Assembly: GCA_023954815.1 (NCBI GenBank)
Contig: JAGSHB010000040.1
Coordinates: 1 to 37,888 of the forward strand
DNA from: Myxococcales bacterium
GTDB lineage: Bacteria; Myxococcota_A; UBA9042
Reading direction: 5' to 3'
DNA: 37,888 bases
Shown: piece by piece, positions 15,992-25,072 of the stretch
How positions within the stretch are numbered: position 1 is the first letter of the stretch
Layout of the letters: the number at the start of each line of letters is the position of its first letter
Program-made: the position numbers and the translations under genes
Notes under the pieces: generated by a model
The model's database searches: none
What the model was told of the DNA's origin: nothing
Seen by the model: only the letters and a program-made list of their open reading frames with translations

Positions 15992-18900
15992 CTAAGCCTC
16001 GGGCGTCTTCCGGCGGCGACGAACCACGGTCTTCTTCACCTCTGCGTCAGCTTTCGGCTTTTTCCCCGTAACCACGGTGATTTTGCTGGCCGCCGCCTTC
16101 TTCGGAGCGGCCTTCTTCTTGGCTGCAGCCTTCTTCTTCGGCGCCGCTTTCTTCTTGGCCGCCGCCTTTTTCGGCGCTGCAGCCTTCTTGGCGGTCGTCT
16201 TCTTCGCCCCGGCCTTCTTCGCCGTGCGCTTTTTCTTCACCGGCTTGCCGTAGCGAGCCAAGCGGTCGAGCGCCAGCGCGAGATCGACGTCTTCTGGATC
16301 CGTGCCCTTGGACAGTGACGCGTTGAACGCACCGTCGGTGACGTAATGCCCCCAGGGGCCCTTGAGCACGCGGACTTCGCCGTCGTTTTCAGGGTTCTTG
16401 CCGACGTGGATACCCAGCTTGTCGCGCCGGGCCTGGTCGAGCAGCACCGTAGCCTTTTCGACCGTGACTTCCGCCGGATCCAGCTCTTTCAGGTTGTAGT
16501 TCGTCGTACCGTCGGTGACGTAGGGGCCGTAGCGGCCGCGCCACAGCGAGATCATGATGCCGTCGCTCTCGCGCTTGCCGATCTCTTTGAGCATCTCACG
16601 GCCGCGCGTCCGGGGCTGCGCGAGCACCCGAATCGCAGTCTCCAGGTCGACGTCCACGGCATAGGAGCCAGGCGGCAACGACCGGCTCTCAGCGCCGCAT
16701 TTGATGTAGTCACCGTAGCGGCCGACTAGGGCGATGATGGTCTCTTTCTTTTCCGGGTGCTCGCCGATGTCACGGGGCAAGCTCAACTGCTTCACCGCGG
16801 ACTCGAGCGTCACGTCTTCCGGCTTCATCCCCTTCGAGATGCTGACCATCTTGGGCTTTTCGCCACCCTTTTCGGCCTTTCCGAGCTGCAAGTACCAGCC
16901 GTAGCGACCGTTGCGCAGGAAGACGTCCGTGCCGTCGTCGGCCTGACCGAGCGGCGCGTCGCCTTTTTCCTTGGCCTCGATCAGCGCGATCGCGGCTGCG
17001 ATGTCGACCTCGTCAGGGGCGGTCTCGTCGGGGACAGAAGCCGTCCGCTCGCCAAACTTCACGAAGGTCCCGTAGCGGCCGATGCGCACGTTGATCGGCA
17101 CCTCGTCTACCTCACCGATGCAGATAGCGCTGGCGATGGCTGGATCGATCTGGTCCCTGACGTCGTCGAGCAGTGGCACGAGGCCCTTGGTCTCTTTGCC
17201 TCCGTCGGTGCTGGGGAAGCCGTCACGGTAGAAGCGGCGCAGGTAGCTGGCCGAATCCGCCTCGCCGCGGCTGATGGCGTCGAGCTGCGCTTCCATGTCC
17301 GCGGTGAAGCTGTAGTCGACGAGGTGCGGCATGTACTGCTCGAGCATGCGCACCACAGCGAGGCCCATAAAGGTCGGCACGAGGGCGCTGGCCTTTCTGA
17401 AGCAGTAGTTGCGGTTGAGCAGACTCTGGATGATCGCCGCGTAGGTCGACGGCCGGCCGATGCCCTTGTCTTCCAACGAGCGCACCAGGGTCGCGTCCGT
17501 CAGCCGAGCGGGCGGGCGCGTGTGGTGCTCATTGGCTTCGAGCGCCGGATCTTCACCCCATAGCAGCGTATCGCCCTCGGCCATCCGGGGCAGCATGCCG
17601 TCTTCGGAGCTGCGGTTCGGGTTGGCCACCGCCAAGAAACCGGGGAAGACAATCGCCCGACCGCTGGCCCGGAAAGTCGCCTGACCAATCGCGATGTCGA
17701 CCGTGGTCTGCTCAAGCTGCGCGTCCACCATCTGGCTGGCCACAGAGCGGCGCCAGATCAGGTTGTATAGCTTCCAGTGGGGCTCACCGAGCTTCGATTT
17801 GACGTCGTCGGGGTGCACGAAGCGTGTGCCAGACGGCCGGATCGCCTCGTGAGCTTCCTGGGCGCCAGCGCTCTTGGTGGCGTAGGCCCGCGGCTCAGCA
17901 GGGAGGTAGTCAGCGCCAAAACGCTCGCCGATCTCGGTGCGCGCGGCGTCGAGCGCCTCTTCAGACAGCCGGGTCGAGTCGGTACGCATGTAGGTGATGA
18001 GACCCTGCTCGTACAGGCTCTGCGCCAGACGCATGGTCCGCTGAGCGCTGAGCCGCAGCTTGCGGTTGGCCTCCTGCTGGAGCGTGGACGTCGTAAAGGG
18101 CGCTGAGGGGCGCTGCTTCTGCGGCTTCACTTCGCGCTTGGCGACGGTGGGTGTCTGGCTGAGCAAGTCTGCCACCAGCTTCTCGGCGGCGGTGCGCTCA
18201 AGCAGCAGGGAAGCCTGATTCTTCCGGGCGCCGGTGGTGCCGTCGAAATCGCGACTGCTAGCGATTCGCTGCCCGTCGATTCGCTGCAATGCGGCCGTAA
18301 AAGCGGTGCCATCGGTGCCAACTAGCTTGGCGGCGGCGTCCCAGTACTCGGTGGACGAAAACGCAATGCGCTCGCGCTCACGCTGGGCCAGCATCCGCAG
18401 GGCGACGCTCTGCACACGACCGGCGCTCAGACCCGGCTTGATCTTGCGCCAGAGCACCTGGCTCACATCCCACCCAAATAGACGGTCGACCACCCGGCGC
18501 GCGCGCTGGGCGTTGACCAGATCCATATCCAGCTCACGCGGAGTCGCCAACGAGTGCTGGATGGCCTTTTTCGTGATCTCGCGAAACACCAAACGCCGTA
18601 CTGGAACCTTCGGCTTGAGCTCTTCCACCAAGTGCCAGCTGATCGCCTCACCTTCGCGATCATCATCTGTCGCGAGGTACAGGGCGCTGGCTTCTTTCAG
18701 TTGCAGTTTCAGCGTGTCGATCTGGCGCTTTTTGGCCGCAGGGACGCGGTAGATTTCCTCGAGCGGCTCAAAGTTGTTGTCGATATTGACGCCGTACTTG
18801 ACCCACTTCTCGTCCCGACGCTTGTCCTTGGGCGTCAGGTCGGTCTTGCGCGTCACGAGGTCGCGGACGTGCCCGACACTGGCTTCGACCTCAAACCCAT

Positions 18901-19000
18901 CACCCAAGTACTTCCGGATCGTACTGGCTTTGGTTGGAGACTCCACGATCACGAGCACCGGTCCGTCCTTTGAGGTCCCTGTTGTGCTTGCCGATGTCAT
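15992..19000 (-). CDS. topA: DNA topoisomerase I (type IA)
   Basis: TopA relaxes negative supercoils by nicking one strand through a tyrosine. The 1002-residue enzyme has the Toprim start LVIVESPTKA (Glu20), acidic triad ATDDDREGEA (Asp112-114), SAGRVQSVALRM, and the active-site segment GLITYMRTDSTRLS with Tyr337. The usual zinc-finger cysteines are absent; instead the C-terminal half has five repeats of a GRYGxYV type. The last 84 residues (919-1002) are a Lys/Ala/Pro tail resembling histone H1, probably a DNA-binding extension. The ATG has GGAG nine bases upstream. It follows dprA by 45 bases, a common pairing. Confidence 0.97.
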   Translation of the reverse strand: MTSASTTGTSKDGPVLVIVESPTKASTIRKYLGDGFEVEASVGHVRDLVTRKTDLTPKDKRRDEKWVKYGVNIDNNFEPLEEIYRVPAAKKRQIDTLKLQLKEASALYLATDDDREGEAISWHLVEELKPKVPVRRLVFREITKKAIQHSLATPRELDMDLVNAQRARRVVDRLFGWDVSQVLWRKIKPGLSAGRVQSVALRMLAQRERERIAFSSTEYWDAAAKLVGTDGTAFTAALQRIDGQRIASSRDFDGTTGARKNQASLLLERTAAEKLVADLLSQTPTVAKREVKPQKQRPSAPFTTSTLQQEANRKLRLSAQRTMRLAQSLYEQGLITYMRTDSTRLSEEALDAARTEIGERFGADYLPAEPRAYATKSAGAQEAHEAIRPSGTRFVHPDDVKSKLGEPHWKLYNLIWRRSVASQMVDAQLEQTTVDIAIGQATFRASGRAIVFPGFLAVANPNRSSEDGMLPRMAEGDTLLWGEDPALEANEHHTRPPARLTDATLVRSLEDKGIGRPSTYAAIIQSLLNRNYCFRKASALVPTFMGLAVVRMLEQYMPHLVDYSFTADMEAQLDAISRGEADSASYLRRFYRDGFPSTDGGKETKGLVPLLDDVRDQIDPAIASAICIGEVDEVPINVRIGRYGTFVKFGERTASVPDETAPDEVDIAAAIALIEAKEKGDAPLGQADDGTDVFLRNGRYGWYLQLGKAEKGGEKPKMVSISKGMKPEDVTLESAVKQLSLPRDIGEHPEKKETIIALVGRYGDYIKCGAESRSLPPGSYAVDVDLETAIRVLAQPRTRGREMLKEIGKRESDGIMISLWRGRYGPYVTDGTTNYNLKELDPAEVTVEKATVLLDQARRDKLGIHVGKNPENDGEVRVLKGPWGHYVTDGAFNASLSKGTDPEDVDLALALDRLARYGKPVKKKRTAKKAGAKKTTAKKAAAPKKAAAKKKAAPKKKAAAKKKAAPKKAAASKITVVTGKKPKADAEVKKTVVRRRRKTPEA

Positions 19001-19045
19001 CCGTTCTCCAATGTCGCCCGTGATGGGGCGTGCGGCGCGGGTCGC

Positions 19046-20236
19046 CTAGTCGGAAAGTGAGGCCCTGCTACCCGTGTGATAGCGGCCCCACGCGTCTCGT
19101 TGCACCTGCCCCGTGAGGGTCCAGTGCAGCAGCAACTCAGCGACGGCGGCCCGTGGGTGTCCCGTCTTGCTGATGAGTTGCTCCAGGGTCACCGCGCCGT
19201 ATGAGACACAGCGGCGGATGTGGTTGTCCACGGTTTCCCCGGTGTTGGGAGTCATCGCTTCGCCCATGCCTGCTCCAGTTGGAGTCAGGCCGGGGTGTGC
19301 AATGGGCGCGTATCGTTGCCAGCGCCCGTCGCCGCCGTCAATGGCTTCCTTGCGAACTATGTCGGGTTGACCAAGCACAAGCTGCGCCGAAGTTGCCGAT
19401 TGCGTCTTACCGGATGGGCGCGTCCCCTCCCGTTTAGCGCCTGCCTTTGCCGCGCCAGTTGGCGGCACATCGTCTCGGCGCAAAAGCTGTGAACTCGCCC
19501 CTTGTCGAAGCTGTACCACCAGTTGGCGGGCGGAACCGTTGGTAGAAATCGCGCGAGCGCCGGCGTGAAGCAGCAGATTGGTTCCGGCCGCATGGGTCGT
19601 GCCTGGGCTCCACGGCACCGCCAACACCGGGACGCCCAAGCGCCACGCCTCCCGGGCGCAATGCAAGGAGCCGGAGCGCAGGTCCGCACAGATCACGATC
19701 ACCGCATCCACCAAGCGCGCCAAGATGGTGTTTCGCGTGCGGAATTGGGAGCGATGAAAAGCTGTTTCTGGCGAAAAAGGGCTGATTATCAAGCCCTCTG
19801 CGTTGATCTGGCTGTAGAGCGCGCCATGCCGTTTGGGGTAGATATCCCCCGCTGCCACGGGGGACACCAGCACCGTCAAGCCGCCTGCGCGCAGGGTACT
19901 TCGGTGGGCGACGGCGTCGATTCCGAGGGCCCCGCCGCTGCAGATCACAGCGCCTGCTTGGGCCAAGCCGGTGCAGAGTCGCTCGGCAACAAACACGTGA
20001 TCGGCGGTTGGCGTACGTGAGCCGATCACCGCGATTCGCTGGCCACTCAGCACCGAGAGATTACCTTGGGTCCATACGCTGCGGCGGCCCGGTCGTCGCA
20101 GCACCATCATCGGCGCGAGCTCCTGCCAAGGCTGAGACTCGGAAACGGCCTCGCTGGCCCGGTCTTCAGCTCCGCGGTCTCGATTTCCTGGGGCCAGATT
20201 TCCTGGGTCCCGATTGCCTGTGTCGTAGTCAGCCAT
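19046..20236 (-). CDS. dprA: DNA-processing protein DprA/Smf family
   Basis: DprA binds incoming single-stranded DNA and loads RecA in transformation. The start ATG 20236 has a strong GGAGGTGAC. The 396-residue product has the Rossmann-like DprA core: QRIAVIGSRTPTADH, ICSGGALGIDAVAHR, YPKRHGALYSQI, FRTRNTILARLVDAVIVI and SGSLHCAREAWRLGVPVLAVP. A C-terminal winged-helix-like part (GAVTLEQLISKTGHPRAAV) follows a variable linker. The N-terminal helix-hairpin-helix region of many DprA proteins is missing; instead there is a short GN-D-P repeat (GNRDPGNLAPGNRDRG). It precedes topA and follows rsmB on the same strand. Confidence 0.92.
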   Translation of the reverse strand: MADYDTGNRDPGNLAPGNRDRGAEDRASEAVSESQPWQELAPMMVLRRPGRRSVWTQGNLSVLSGQRIAVIGSRTPTADHVFVAERLCTGLAQAGAVICSGGALGIDAVAHRSTLRAGGLTVLVSPVAAGDIYPKRHGALYSQINAEGLIISPFSPETAFHRSQFRTRNTILARLVDAVIVICADLRSGSLHCAREAWRLGVPVLAVPWSPGTTHAAGTNLLLHAGARAISTNGSARQLVVQLRQGASSQLLRRDDVPPTGAAKAGAKREGTRPSGKTQSATSAQLVLGQPDIVRKEAIDGGDGRWQRYAPIAHPGLTPTGAGMGEAMTPNTGETVDNHIRRCVSYGAVTLEQLISKTGHPRAAVAELLLHWTLTGQVQRDAWGRYHTGSRASLSD

Positions 20237-20287
20237 GTCACCTCCAGCCCTGATCAGCGGTCGGCACAGACGAAACACACGCGGCAG

Positions 20288-20425
20288 TCACATTGGACGA
20301 CCGCGCGTATTGTCCTGCACGACTTCAAGCTGGCGAACCAACTCAAAGCAGCGCGCGATCAGCTCGTTCTGACCACGCAGCTCATAAAGACGCTGGCGAG
20401 TCGGAAAATCGTCGGGTGAGGATGA
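20288..20425 (-). other. In-frame coding-like continuation after the rsmB stop
   Basis: Directly after the rsmB TAA the same frame stays open for 45 codons to a TGA at 20290-20288. It reads a helix-like stretch with QRLYELRGQNELIARCFELV. No ATG start exists in the frame before the final codon, and no ribosome binding site is seen. It may be a remnant of a gene, a readthrough extension, or chance. The rest of 20237-20425 holds the dprA ribosome binding site and nothing else I recognise. Confidence 0.25.
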
Positions 20426-21781
20426 TTATTTTTTCAGGAGGCGGGCGGCGTAAAATGCGTCAACGCCGTACCACAAGGGGTGGCTGCGAAAATCGCCGTT
20501 GGTATCCAAGAGCGGATCGGCCCATTTCAGCTGATCGTCTTTGGGGGCGCGCTGCAGGTCGGGGCGCTCGGCCAGCAATCGCTCGACAACCAGGGGGCCC
20601 TCTTCGTGGGCGAAGGAGCAGACCGCAAAGATCAGCACGCCGCCAGGGCGCACCAAATCGGCAGCGCGCCGGGCCATGGCGAGCTGCAGGCCGTGGTTAG
20701 CGTACAAGTCGACCGCACCGCGGCGGTGCCTGATCTCGGGGCGACGCCGGATGGTACCCAGCCCGCTGCAGGGAGCATCGAGCAGCACGAGGTCGAAGCT
20801 CTCCGGCTCCAGATCGATAGCGCTGCTCGCATCGGCGGCCAGGGTCCCAGCCAGGGGGGTTCCCGACTGTGCAGCGAGTTGTTCAGCGTCGTCGAGGCGG
20901 GCTTGGCCGATATCGACAGCTGTCACCTCAGCGCCAGCCGCGGCCAAGAACAAGGACTTTGCTCCACGCCCCGCGGCGATGTCTGCAACCCTGAGTCCTG
21001 GCCCCGCGCCGACCCACTCAGCCACCGCCGCGCTGGCCGCGTCCTGGGCGATCAACTGCCTGTGCTCGAATAGACGGCCGGCGAATACGCTGCCAGCAAC
21101 CACCTCGAATGCACCGGGAATCTCGCCGACGCTCGCGACCTCAACCCCGTCGGCAGCCAGGGCAGCCAGCGCACCCTCACGCGCTGGCGCGACGACATGC
21201 ACATGCAAGGGCGCGCGCCCCTCAAAGGCCCGCTCCATCTCGTCTGGGGACTCGCCAATCGCAGCCGCAAAGTCGCGCACACGTCCGGCAATCCAGGGCG
21301 GGAGCGCCGAAATCGCTTGTCCGGTCCATGGTTGCTCCCGACTCAAGCGGCGCAGCACAGCGTTCACAAAGCCGACGCGACCCTGGCCGATCGCGTCGCG
21401 GTTTTCGTCGATGGTCGCCGCGATGGCAGCGTGGTCGGGCACCCGGTCGAGCCAAGCCAACTGGTAGAGACCGAGCCGCAGGGCGATCAGCGCCGCCGGG
21501 TCGATCCCCTGGAGTCCGCGGTCAAGTGCGCCCGATAGCCAGTGGTCGAGGACCCGCTGCTGCCTGAGGACGCCGTAGACCAGCTCCGTAGCCAGGCCGC
21601 GGTCGGTCGGGCTGAGCGCGGGCGATTGCCGGGCGGCGCGATCGAGCGCGCCTTGGCTACCCTCGCCGCGCTGCATCACTGCCCATAGGGCGGCACCTGC
21701 ACGTCTACGTGCGCCGTCGGGTTGATGTGATGGTCTCGGGCCGCGCTCGCGGGCCTGGCGGGGTCGCTTGGGAGGAGTCAT
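20426..21781 (-). CDS. rsmB: 16S rRNA (cytosine-967-C5)-methyltransferase
   Basis: RsmB (Sun/Fmu) methylates C967 of 16S rRNA. The 451-residue product has an N-terminal NusB-like helical domain (ATELVYGVLRQQRVLDHWL, FVNAVLRRLSRE) and a C-terminal methyltransferase domain. The SAM motif is VADIAAGRGAKSLFLA, and the two characteristic cysteines lie in LLDAPCSGLGTIRRRPEIR and FAVCSF. ATG 21781 is preferred over the longer frame because RsmB alignment begins there and GAAGG lies upstream. It is divergent from the membrane protein gene at 21882. Confidence 0.95.
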   Translation of the reverse strand: MTPPKRPRQARERGPRPSHQPDGARRRAGAALWAVMQRGEGSQGALDRAARQSPALSPTDRGLATELVYGVLRQQRVLDHWLSGALDRGLQGIDPAALIALRLGLYQLAWLDRVPDHAAIAATIDENRDAIGQGRVGFVNAVLRRLSREQPWTGQAISALPPWIAGRVRDFAAAIGESPDEMERAFEGRAPLHVHVVAPAREGALAALAADGVEVASVGEIPGAFEVVAGSVFAGRLFEHRQLIAQDAASAAVAEWVGAGPGLRVADIAAGRGAKSLFLAAAGAEVTAVDIGQARLDDAEQLAAQSGTPLAGTLAADASSAIDLEPESFDLVLLDAPCSGLGTIRRRPEIRHRRGAVDLYANHGLQLAMARRAADLVRPGGVLIFAVCSFAHEEGPLVVERLLAERPDLQRAPKDDQLKWADPLLDTNGDFRSHPLWYGVDAFYAARLLKK

Positions 21782-21881
21782 CTTGCGTGCTACCTTCTCG
21801 CGACGAATCGGCCGCGACCCGCAGGCTGGCGAGCCGGTCCGATCCCAGTCAAGCGCTTGTCGGCGCGGAGTCACCCCACCC

Positions 21882-22868
21882 ATGAGTTGGACACAGACCA
21901 AGCGCGCCATGCGACGCTGGTTACCCGCTGTTGGTACAGTGTTTTTGCTGGCTTATCTCGCGTGGAGCGCTGATCTAAAAGCAGTCAGCGCCGCGTTCGC
22001 GAGCGCTGATCTCGGTTCGGCAATCGCCGTATTGACCCTCGCCACCCTGGTCACCTGGGCCTACGACAGCGCGTGCTTGGCGTGGCTCGTCGGCCGGACG
22101 CTGGGTCATCGCGGCGAACCTGGCGGCGGCACCCTGCGCGAGCTGATGCCCCTGAAAGCTGCGTCCTATGTGCTCAATATCGTGAACTACAACGCGGCTA
22201 CCCTCGGCATGGCGTGGGTGGTCTCCCGCCGAAAAGGCGTCTCCTTCTTGGAGTCAGCGGCGGCATTGGCTGTGCTCAGCTACGTCGACCTAGTCGCGCT
22301 GGCTGGGCTGGTCGTCGCTGGGCTCGCGCTCGCGCCTGAGGTGCTCGGCGGCGAAGCAGAGTTGGTCGGTCGGCTGCACATCGTGGTGGTCGCGATTTTT
22401 TCTGCGGCGGTGTTTCTGCTTTTGGCACTGCAGTCGCCTCTCCGCCTCGGTTTTCTCGATCGCCTGCGCGATATCTCGGTCCTGCGCCCGCTCGCTGCGC
22501 TAAAGCCATTGGACATGGTCGTAGGCGTCACCATGCGCGCTGGCTTTGTGCTGCTGTACGTCGGAGCCAATTACCTGCTGATGCAGACCTTTGGGATGAC
22601 GCCGCGCATCGGAGCCCTCTTGGTGTTGGTCCCTGTGTTGACCGTCGTCGGTGTCGTGCCGCTGAGCGTCTCGGGTATCGGCACAACGCAGATCTTGATG
22701 CGCACCCTCTACGCGCCCTTTGTGGCCGATGGTCGGGCTGCCGGGCCCGTGATCGACGCTTGGTCGACCGCGATGATCTTCGGCTTCATCGCCGTTCGCC
22801 TGGTCGTCGCGGCGCCTTTTCTGCCCAAGGTGCTCGCCGAGCTACGTCATCGCCCCAAGGCGGACTAG
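21882..22868 (+). CDS. Lysylphosphatidylglycerol synthase TM-region (UPF0104) membrane protein
   Basis: The start is ATG 21882 with GGAG about 12 bases upstream. The 328-residue protein is almost all membrane segments (about eight), starting with AVGTVFLLAYLAWSADL. It contains landmarks of the family: LNIVNYNAATLGMAWVVSR, SYVDLVALAGLVV and VVPLSVSGIGTTQILM. Only the flippase-like membrane part is present; the aminoacyl-transferase domain of MprF is absent. Such stand-alone members are thought to act in lipid or isoprenoid-linked transport, but the substrate is unknown. Confidence 0.85.
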   Translation: MSWTQTKRAMRRWLPAVGTVFLLAYLAWSADLKAVSAAFASADLGSAIAVLTLATLVTWAYDSACLAWLVGRTLGHRGEPGGGTLRELMPLKAASYVLNIVNYNAATLGMAWVVSRRKGVSFLESAAALAVLSYVDLVALAGLVVAGLALAPEVLGGEAELVGRLHIVVVAIFSAAVFLLLALQSPLRLGFLDRLRDISVLRPLAALKPLDMVVGVTMRAGFVLLYVGANYLLMQTFGMTPRIGALLVLVPVLTVVGVVPLSVSGIGTTQILMRTLYAPFVADGRAAGPVIDAWSTAMIFGFIAVRLVVAAPFLPKVLAELRHRPKAD

Positions 22869-22917
22869 CCGGGCGAACGTGGCTGCAGTTGAGCTATTGT
22901 GTTGGAAATACGGAGCT

Positions 22918-23976
22918 CTAGAGGAAGGACGGCGGCTCGATAATCCCGAGCAGCGCCTGATGCTCCAGCTCGCTGACGATGCTCAGCACGTCCCCGTTTT
23001 TCGCCGTGTGAACCACGCTGTAGCCAGCCACCAAGTCACGCACGGCCCCATTGGGCTGCGCAGAGGGCATGGGCTCTGGCCGGTCGTCATCCCCACGGCC
23101 TGCGGGCAGGTAGCGGACGACGGTCACCGGCTTATCGAAGGCACGATAGCGGAACGCCACCACCCGATGGCCACCGAGATGGCCGAGCCGCGCGCCGAGT
23201 AGACGCACACCGGCGCCTTCAGCGATCGGCAGGGCGCTATGACCCGGCGCAGCGCGCCGCAGCCAGTCTTGCACCCGAGCTGTCCCCGCCACTTCAGGCG
23301 GCAACGGACGCCGATGACTCGACACCAGCGCGCGTAGGTTCGCGGCCGTACGAATCGCCTCGTACTGTCCATCTTTGGCCAAGAAGTCGTCGTTGACGCC
23401 GCCGCCGATCACTTCGGTCGAGCCCACATGCTCCACCTGCCGCACAGCCATTTTGTTTTCGGATTCGCAGTACTCGACGTTGCTACGCAGCGAGCGGGTC
23501 ACCCGCATGGCTGGTTTGTACCGCCGCGCCATCCGCTTGGGATCGGAGTTCCGCACCCCAGTGACGCCAGCGACCTTTGTCGGTGTGACGACCAGCTTGA
23601 CGGGGGCAGCCGCCACACGCCCACCGACGTGTCCGATCATCGAACCACCAGCAGGGGCTGTCTCCACCACATACTGCCAGCCCACGGTGACCACACCGAG
23701 ACTCGCCGCCAGCGCCAGCGGAATCGCCCACCGGGGCATACCGTGGCCACCCTCAGCGGCGTCCAAACCGGCACAAACCCGGCCGCGCAGATGAGAAGGG
23801 GCCTCGTCACAGCGCAGATGTTTGCGCACGCCCTCACGAAACCGGGCCGCCCGAGCGACATGATCGCGACACGGCGGACAGGCGGTAATGTGGGCTTCGA
23901 ACTCGGCCCGCTCACGGCGGTCAAATTCGTCATCGAGGTAGGTGTAGTCGTACTTCCGTACGTCGTCACAAATCAC
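22918..23976 (-). CDS. Zinc-finger anti-sigma factor (transmembrane)
   Basis: The 352-residue product begins at GTG 23976 with GGAG six bases upstream. The N-terminus has the zinc anti-sigma pattern: Cys3, then YLDDEFDRRERAEFEAH with His29, and the CPPC motif at Cys33 and Cys36. A single membrane helix (about 82-104, WAIPLALAASLGVVTVGWQY) separates this cytoplasmic part from a large exported domain of about 245 residues, which I do not recognise. It lies 42 bases after the ECF sigma gene, so it is the probable antagonist of that sigma factor. The exported part would be the sensor. Confidence 0.85.
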   Translation of the reverse strand: MICDDVRKYDYTYLDDEFDRRERAEFEAHITACPPCRDHVARAARFREGVRKHLRCDEAPSHLRGRVCAGLDAAEGGHGMPRWAIPLALAASLGVVTVGWQYVVETAPAGGSMIGHVGGRVAAAPVKLVVTPTKVAGVTGVRNSDPKRMARRYKPAMRVTRSLRSNVEYCESENKMAVRQVEHVGSTEVIGGGVNDDFLAKDGQYEAIRTAANLRALVSSHRRPLPPEVAGTARVQDWLRRAAPGHSALPIAEGAGVRLLGARLGHLGGHRVVAFRYRAFDKPVTVVRYLPAGRGDDDRPEPMPSAQPNGAVRDLVAGYSVVHTAKNGDVLSIVSELEHQALLGIIEPPSFL

Positions 23977-24018
23977 GTTTCGCTCCGGATCTACAAGAAC
24001 TTAGAGAAAAGAACTCCC

Positions 24019-24684
24019 TCACCCGGCTTTCTTGGCGCGCTTGCCACGTAGGCGGAACGCATCCATGGGGATGACCCCATCTTCATTGACTTCTGGCCGC
24101 TCGACGATGCCCTCATTGACGGCGTGGTCGAGCAATTTGCGCTGCATTTGGCGCCGCGCACGGTACAGACGGCTCATCACGGTGCCCACGGGGCAGCCCA
24201 TGACTTCGGCGATCTCCTTGTAGGAGAAGTCTTCCAAGTCGGCGAGCAGCAACACGGTGCGGAAGTCTTCCGGCAGCGAGTCGATCGCCTCTTGCATGTG
24301 CGTGCTGATGACGCCGTCGAGCAGCTGCTCCTCGAGGGGCCGGTAGATGCCAGAGCCCTGGTGGTGCTCGGCGACCTGCATCTCGATGTCTGGCAACGCG
24401 TCCGCTTCAACCATCGGCCGGCGCTTTTTCGCCCGCACAATATTGAAGAACGTGTTCGTCATGATGCGAAACATCCACGCGCGGCAGTTCGTCCCCGGCT
24501 GGTACCGGTGATGATTCTTGAGCGCCTTGATGTACGTCTCCTGCACCAGATCTTCGGCGTCTGCCGGGTTTCTGCTGAGGTGCATGGCGTAGCCGTACAG
24601 CGCGTCGAGGTGAGGCATGGCCTCTTTTTCAAACTCACGTCTCGCTTTGCTCTTGGCTCTGTCTTGCCCGAAGATTCCCAACAT
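24019..24684 (-). CDS. ECF-type RNA polymerase sigma factor
   Basis: ECF factors hold only regions 2 and 4. The 221-residue protein has region 2 (LDALYGYAMHLSRNPADAEDLVQETYIKAL, AWMFRIMTNTFFNIVRA) and region 4 (IDSLPEDFRTVLLLADLEDFSYKEIAEVMGCPVGTVMSRLYRARRQMQ). The start ATG 24684 is preferred because GGGAG lies upstream. A C-terminal tail of about 35 residues (EDGVIPMDAFRLRGKRAKKAG) is extra. It is followed by the zinc-finger anti-sigma gene; a possible self-recognised promoter lies at 24744-24772. Confidence 0.93.
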   Translation of the reverse strand: MLGIFGQDRAKSKARREFEKEAMPHLDALYGYAMHLSRNPADAEDLVQETYIKALKNHHRYQPGTNCRAWMFRIMTNTFFNIVRAKKRRPMVEADALPDIEMQVAEHHQGSGIYRPLEEQLLDGVISTHMQEAIDSLPEDFRTVLLLADLEDFSYKEIAEVMGCPVGTVMSRLYRARRQMQRKLLDHAVNEGIVERPEVNEDGVIPMDAFRLRGKRAKKAG

Positions 24685-24743
24685 CGTCTGTGTCTCCCTC
24701 GAATCTGCGCTCTGCCCGCTGGGCACAAGTGCCCTCCGACAGT

Positions 24744-24772
24744 AACAACGCACCACCCATCCCCGCTATTCC
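24744..24772 (-). promoter_or_regulatory. Candidate ECF-type promoter for the sigma/anti-sigma operon
   Basis: On the minus strand GGAATA (24772-24767), 16 bases, then CGTTGTT (24750-24744), resembling the GGAAC-N16-CGTT pattern of ECF promoters. It is about 60 bases before ATG 24684. A GGGCAC/GTGCCC hairpin (24721-24734) lies in the resulting leader. Confidence 0.35.
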
Positions 24773-24924
24773 AAGATGGATAAACTTTCTTCCACGCAAG
24801 CACAGATGGGGCGCTGCGCAAGGTCGGGGCCAAGTTGACTGGGCGCTCTGAGGCCGGGCTTTCGGGCAAATCGCTGCACGGCACAGAAAAAAACCGTGAC
24901 GGCGGAAAAAAGCGAGCTCAGTGC

Positions 24925-24952
24925 TTGACACAAAACCGCCGCTCCCTAGACT
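24925..24952 (+). promoter_or_regulatory. Sigma-70 promoter of the tRNA-His gene
   Basis: A perfect TTGACA (24925-24930), 16 bases, then TAGACT (24947-24952). Transcription would begin near 24959, a normal distance before the tRNA at 24996. This is the best promoter in the window. Confidence 0.7.
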
Positions 24953-24995
24953 CCGCATCCGCATCGAGTGCTGCGCGCACTGCATATGCAAGACC

Positions 24996-25072
24996 GGTGG
25001 ATGTAGCTCAGTTGGTAGAGCACGGGTTTGTGGTACCTGAGGTCGCGGGTTCAAGCCCCGTCATCCACCCCA
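24996..25072 (+). tRNA. tRNA-His (anticodon GTG)
   Basis: The acceptor GTGGATG pairs with CATCCAC, and an extra 5-prime G (24996) faces C25069, as expected for tRNA-His. The D-arm is AGCTCAGTTGGTAGAGC, the anticodon loop TTGTGGT gives GTG, and the T-loop is TTCAAGC. The CCA is encoded at 25070-25072. Confidence 0.97.

Noticed and set aside
16060-16230. Repetitive stretch that could be taken for a tandem repeat or CRISPR-like array
   Set aside because: It encodes the Lys/Ala tail of topoisomerase I; the repetition is of codons, without spacers.
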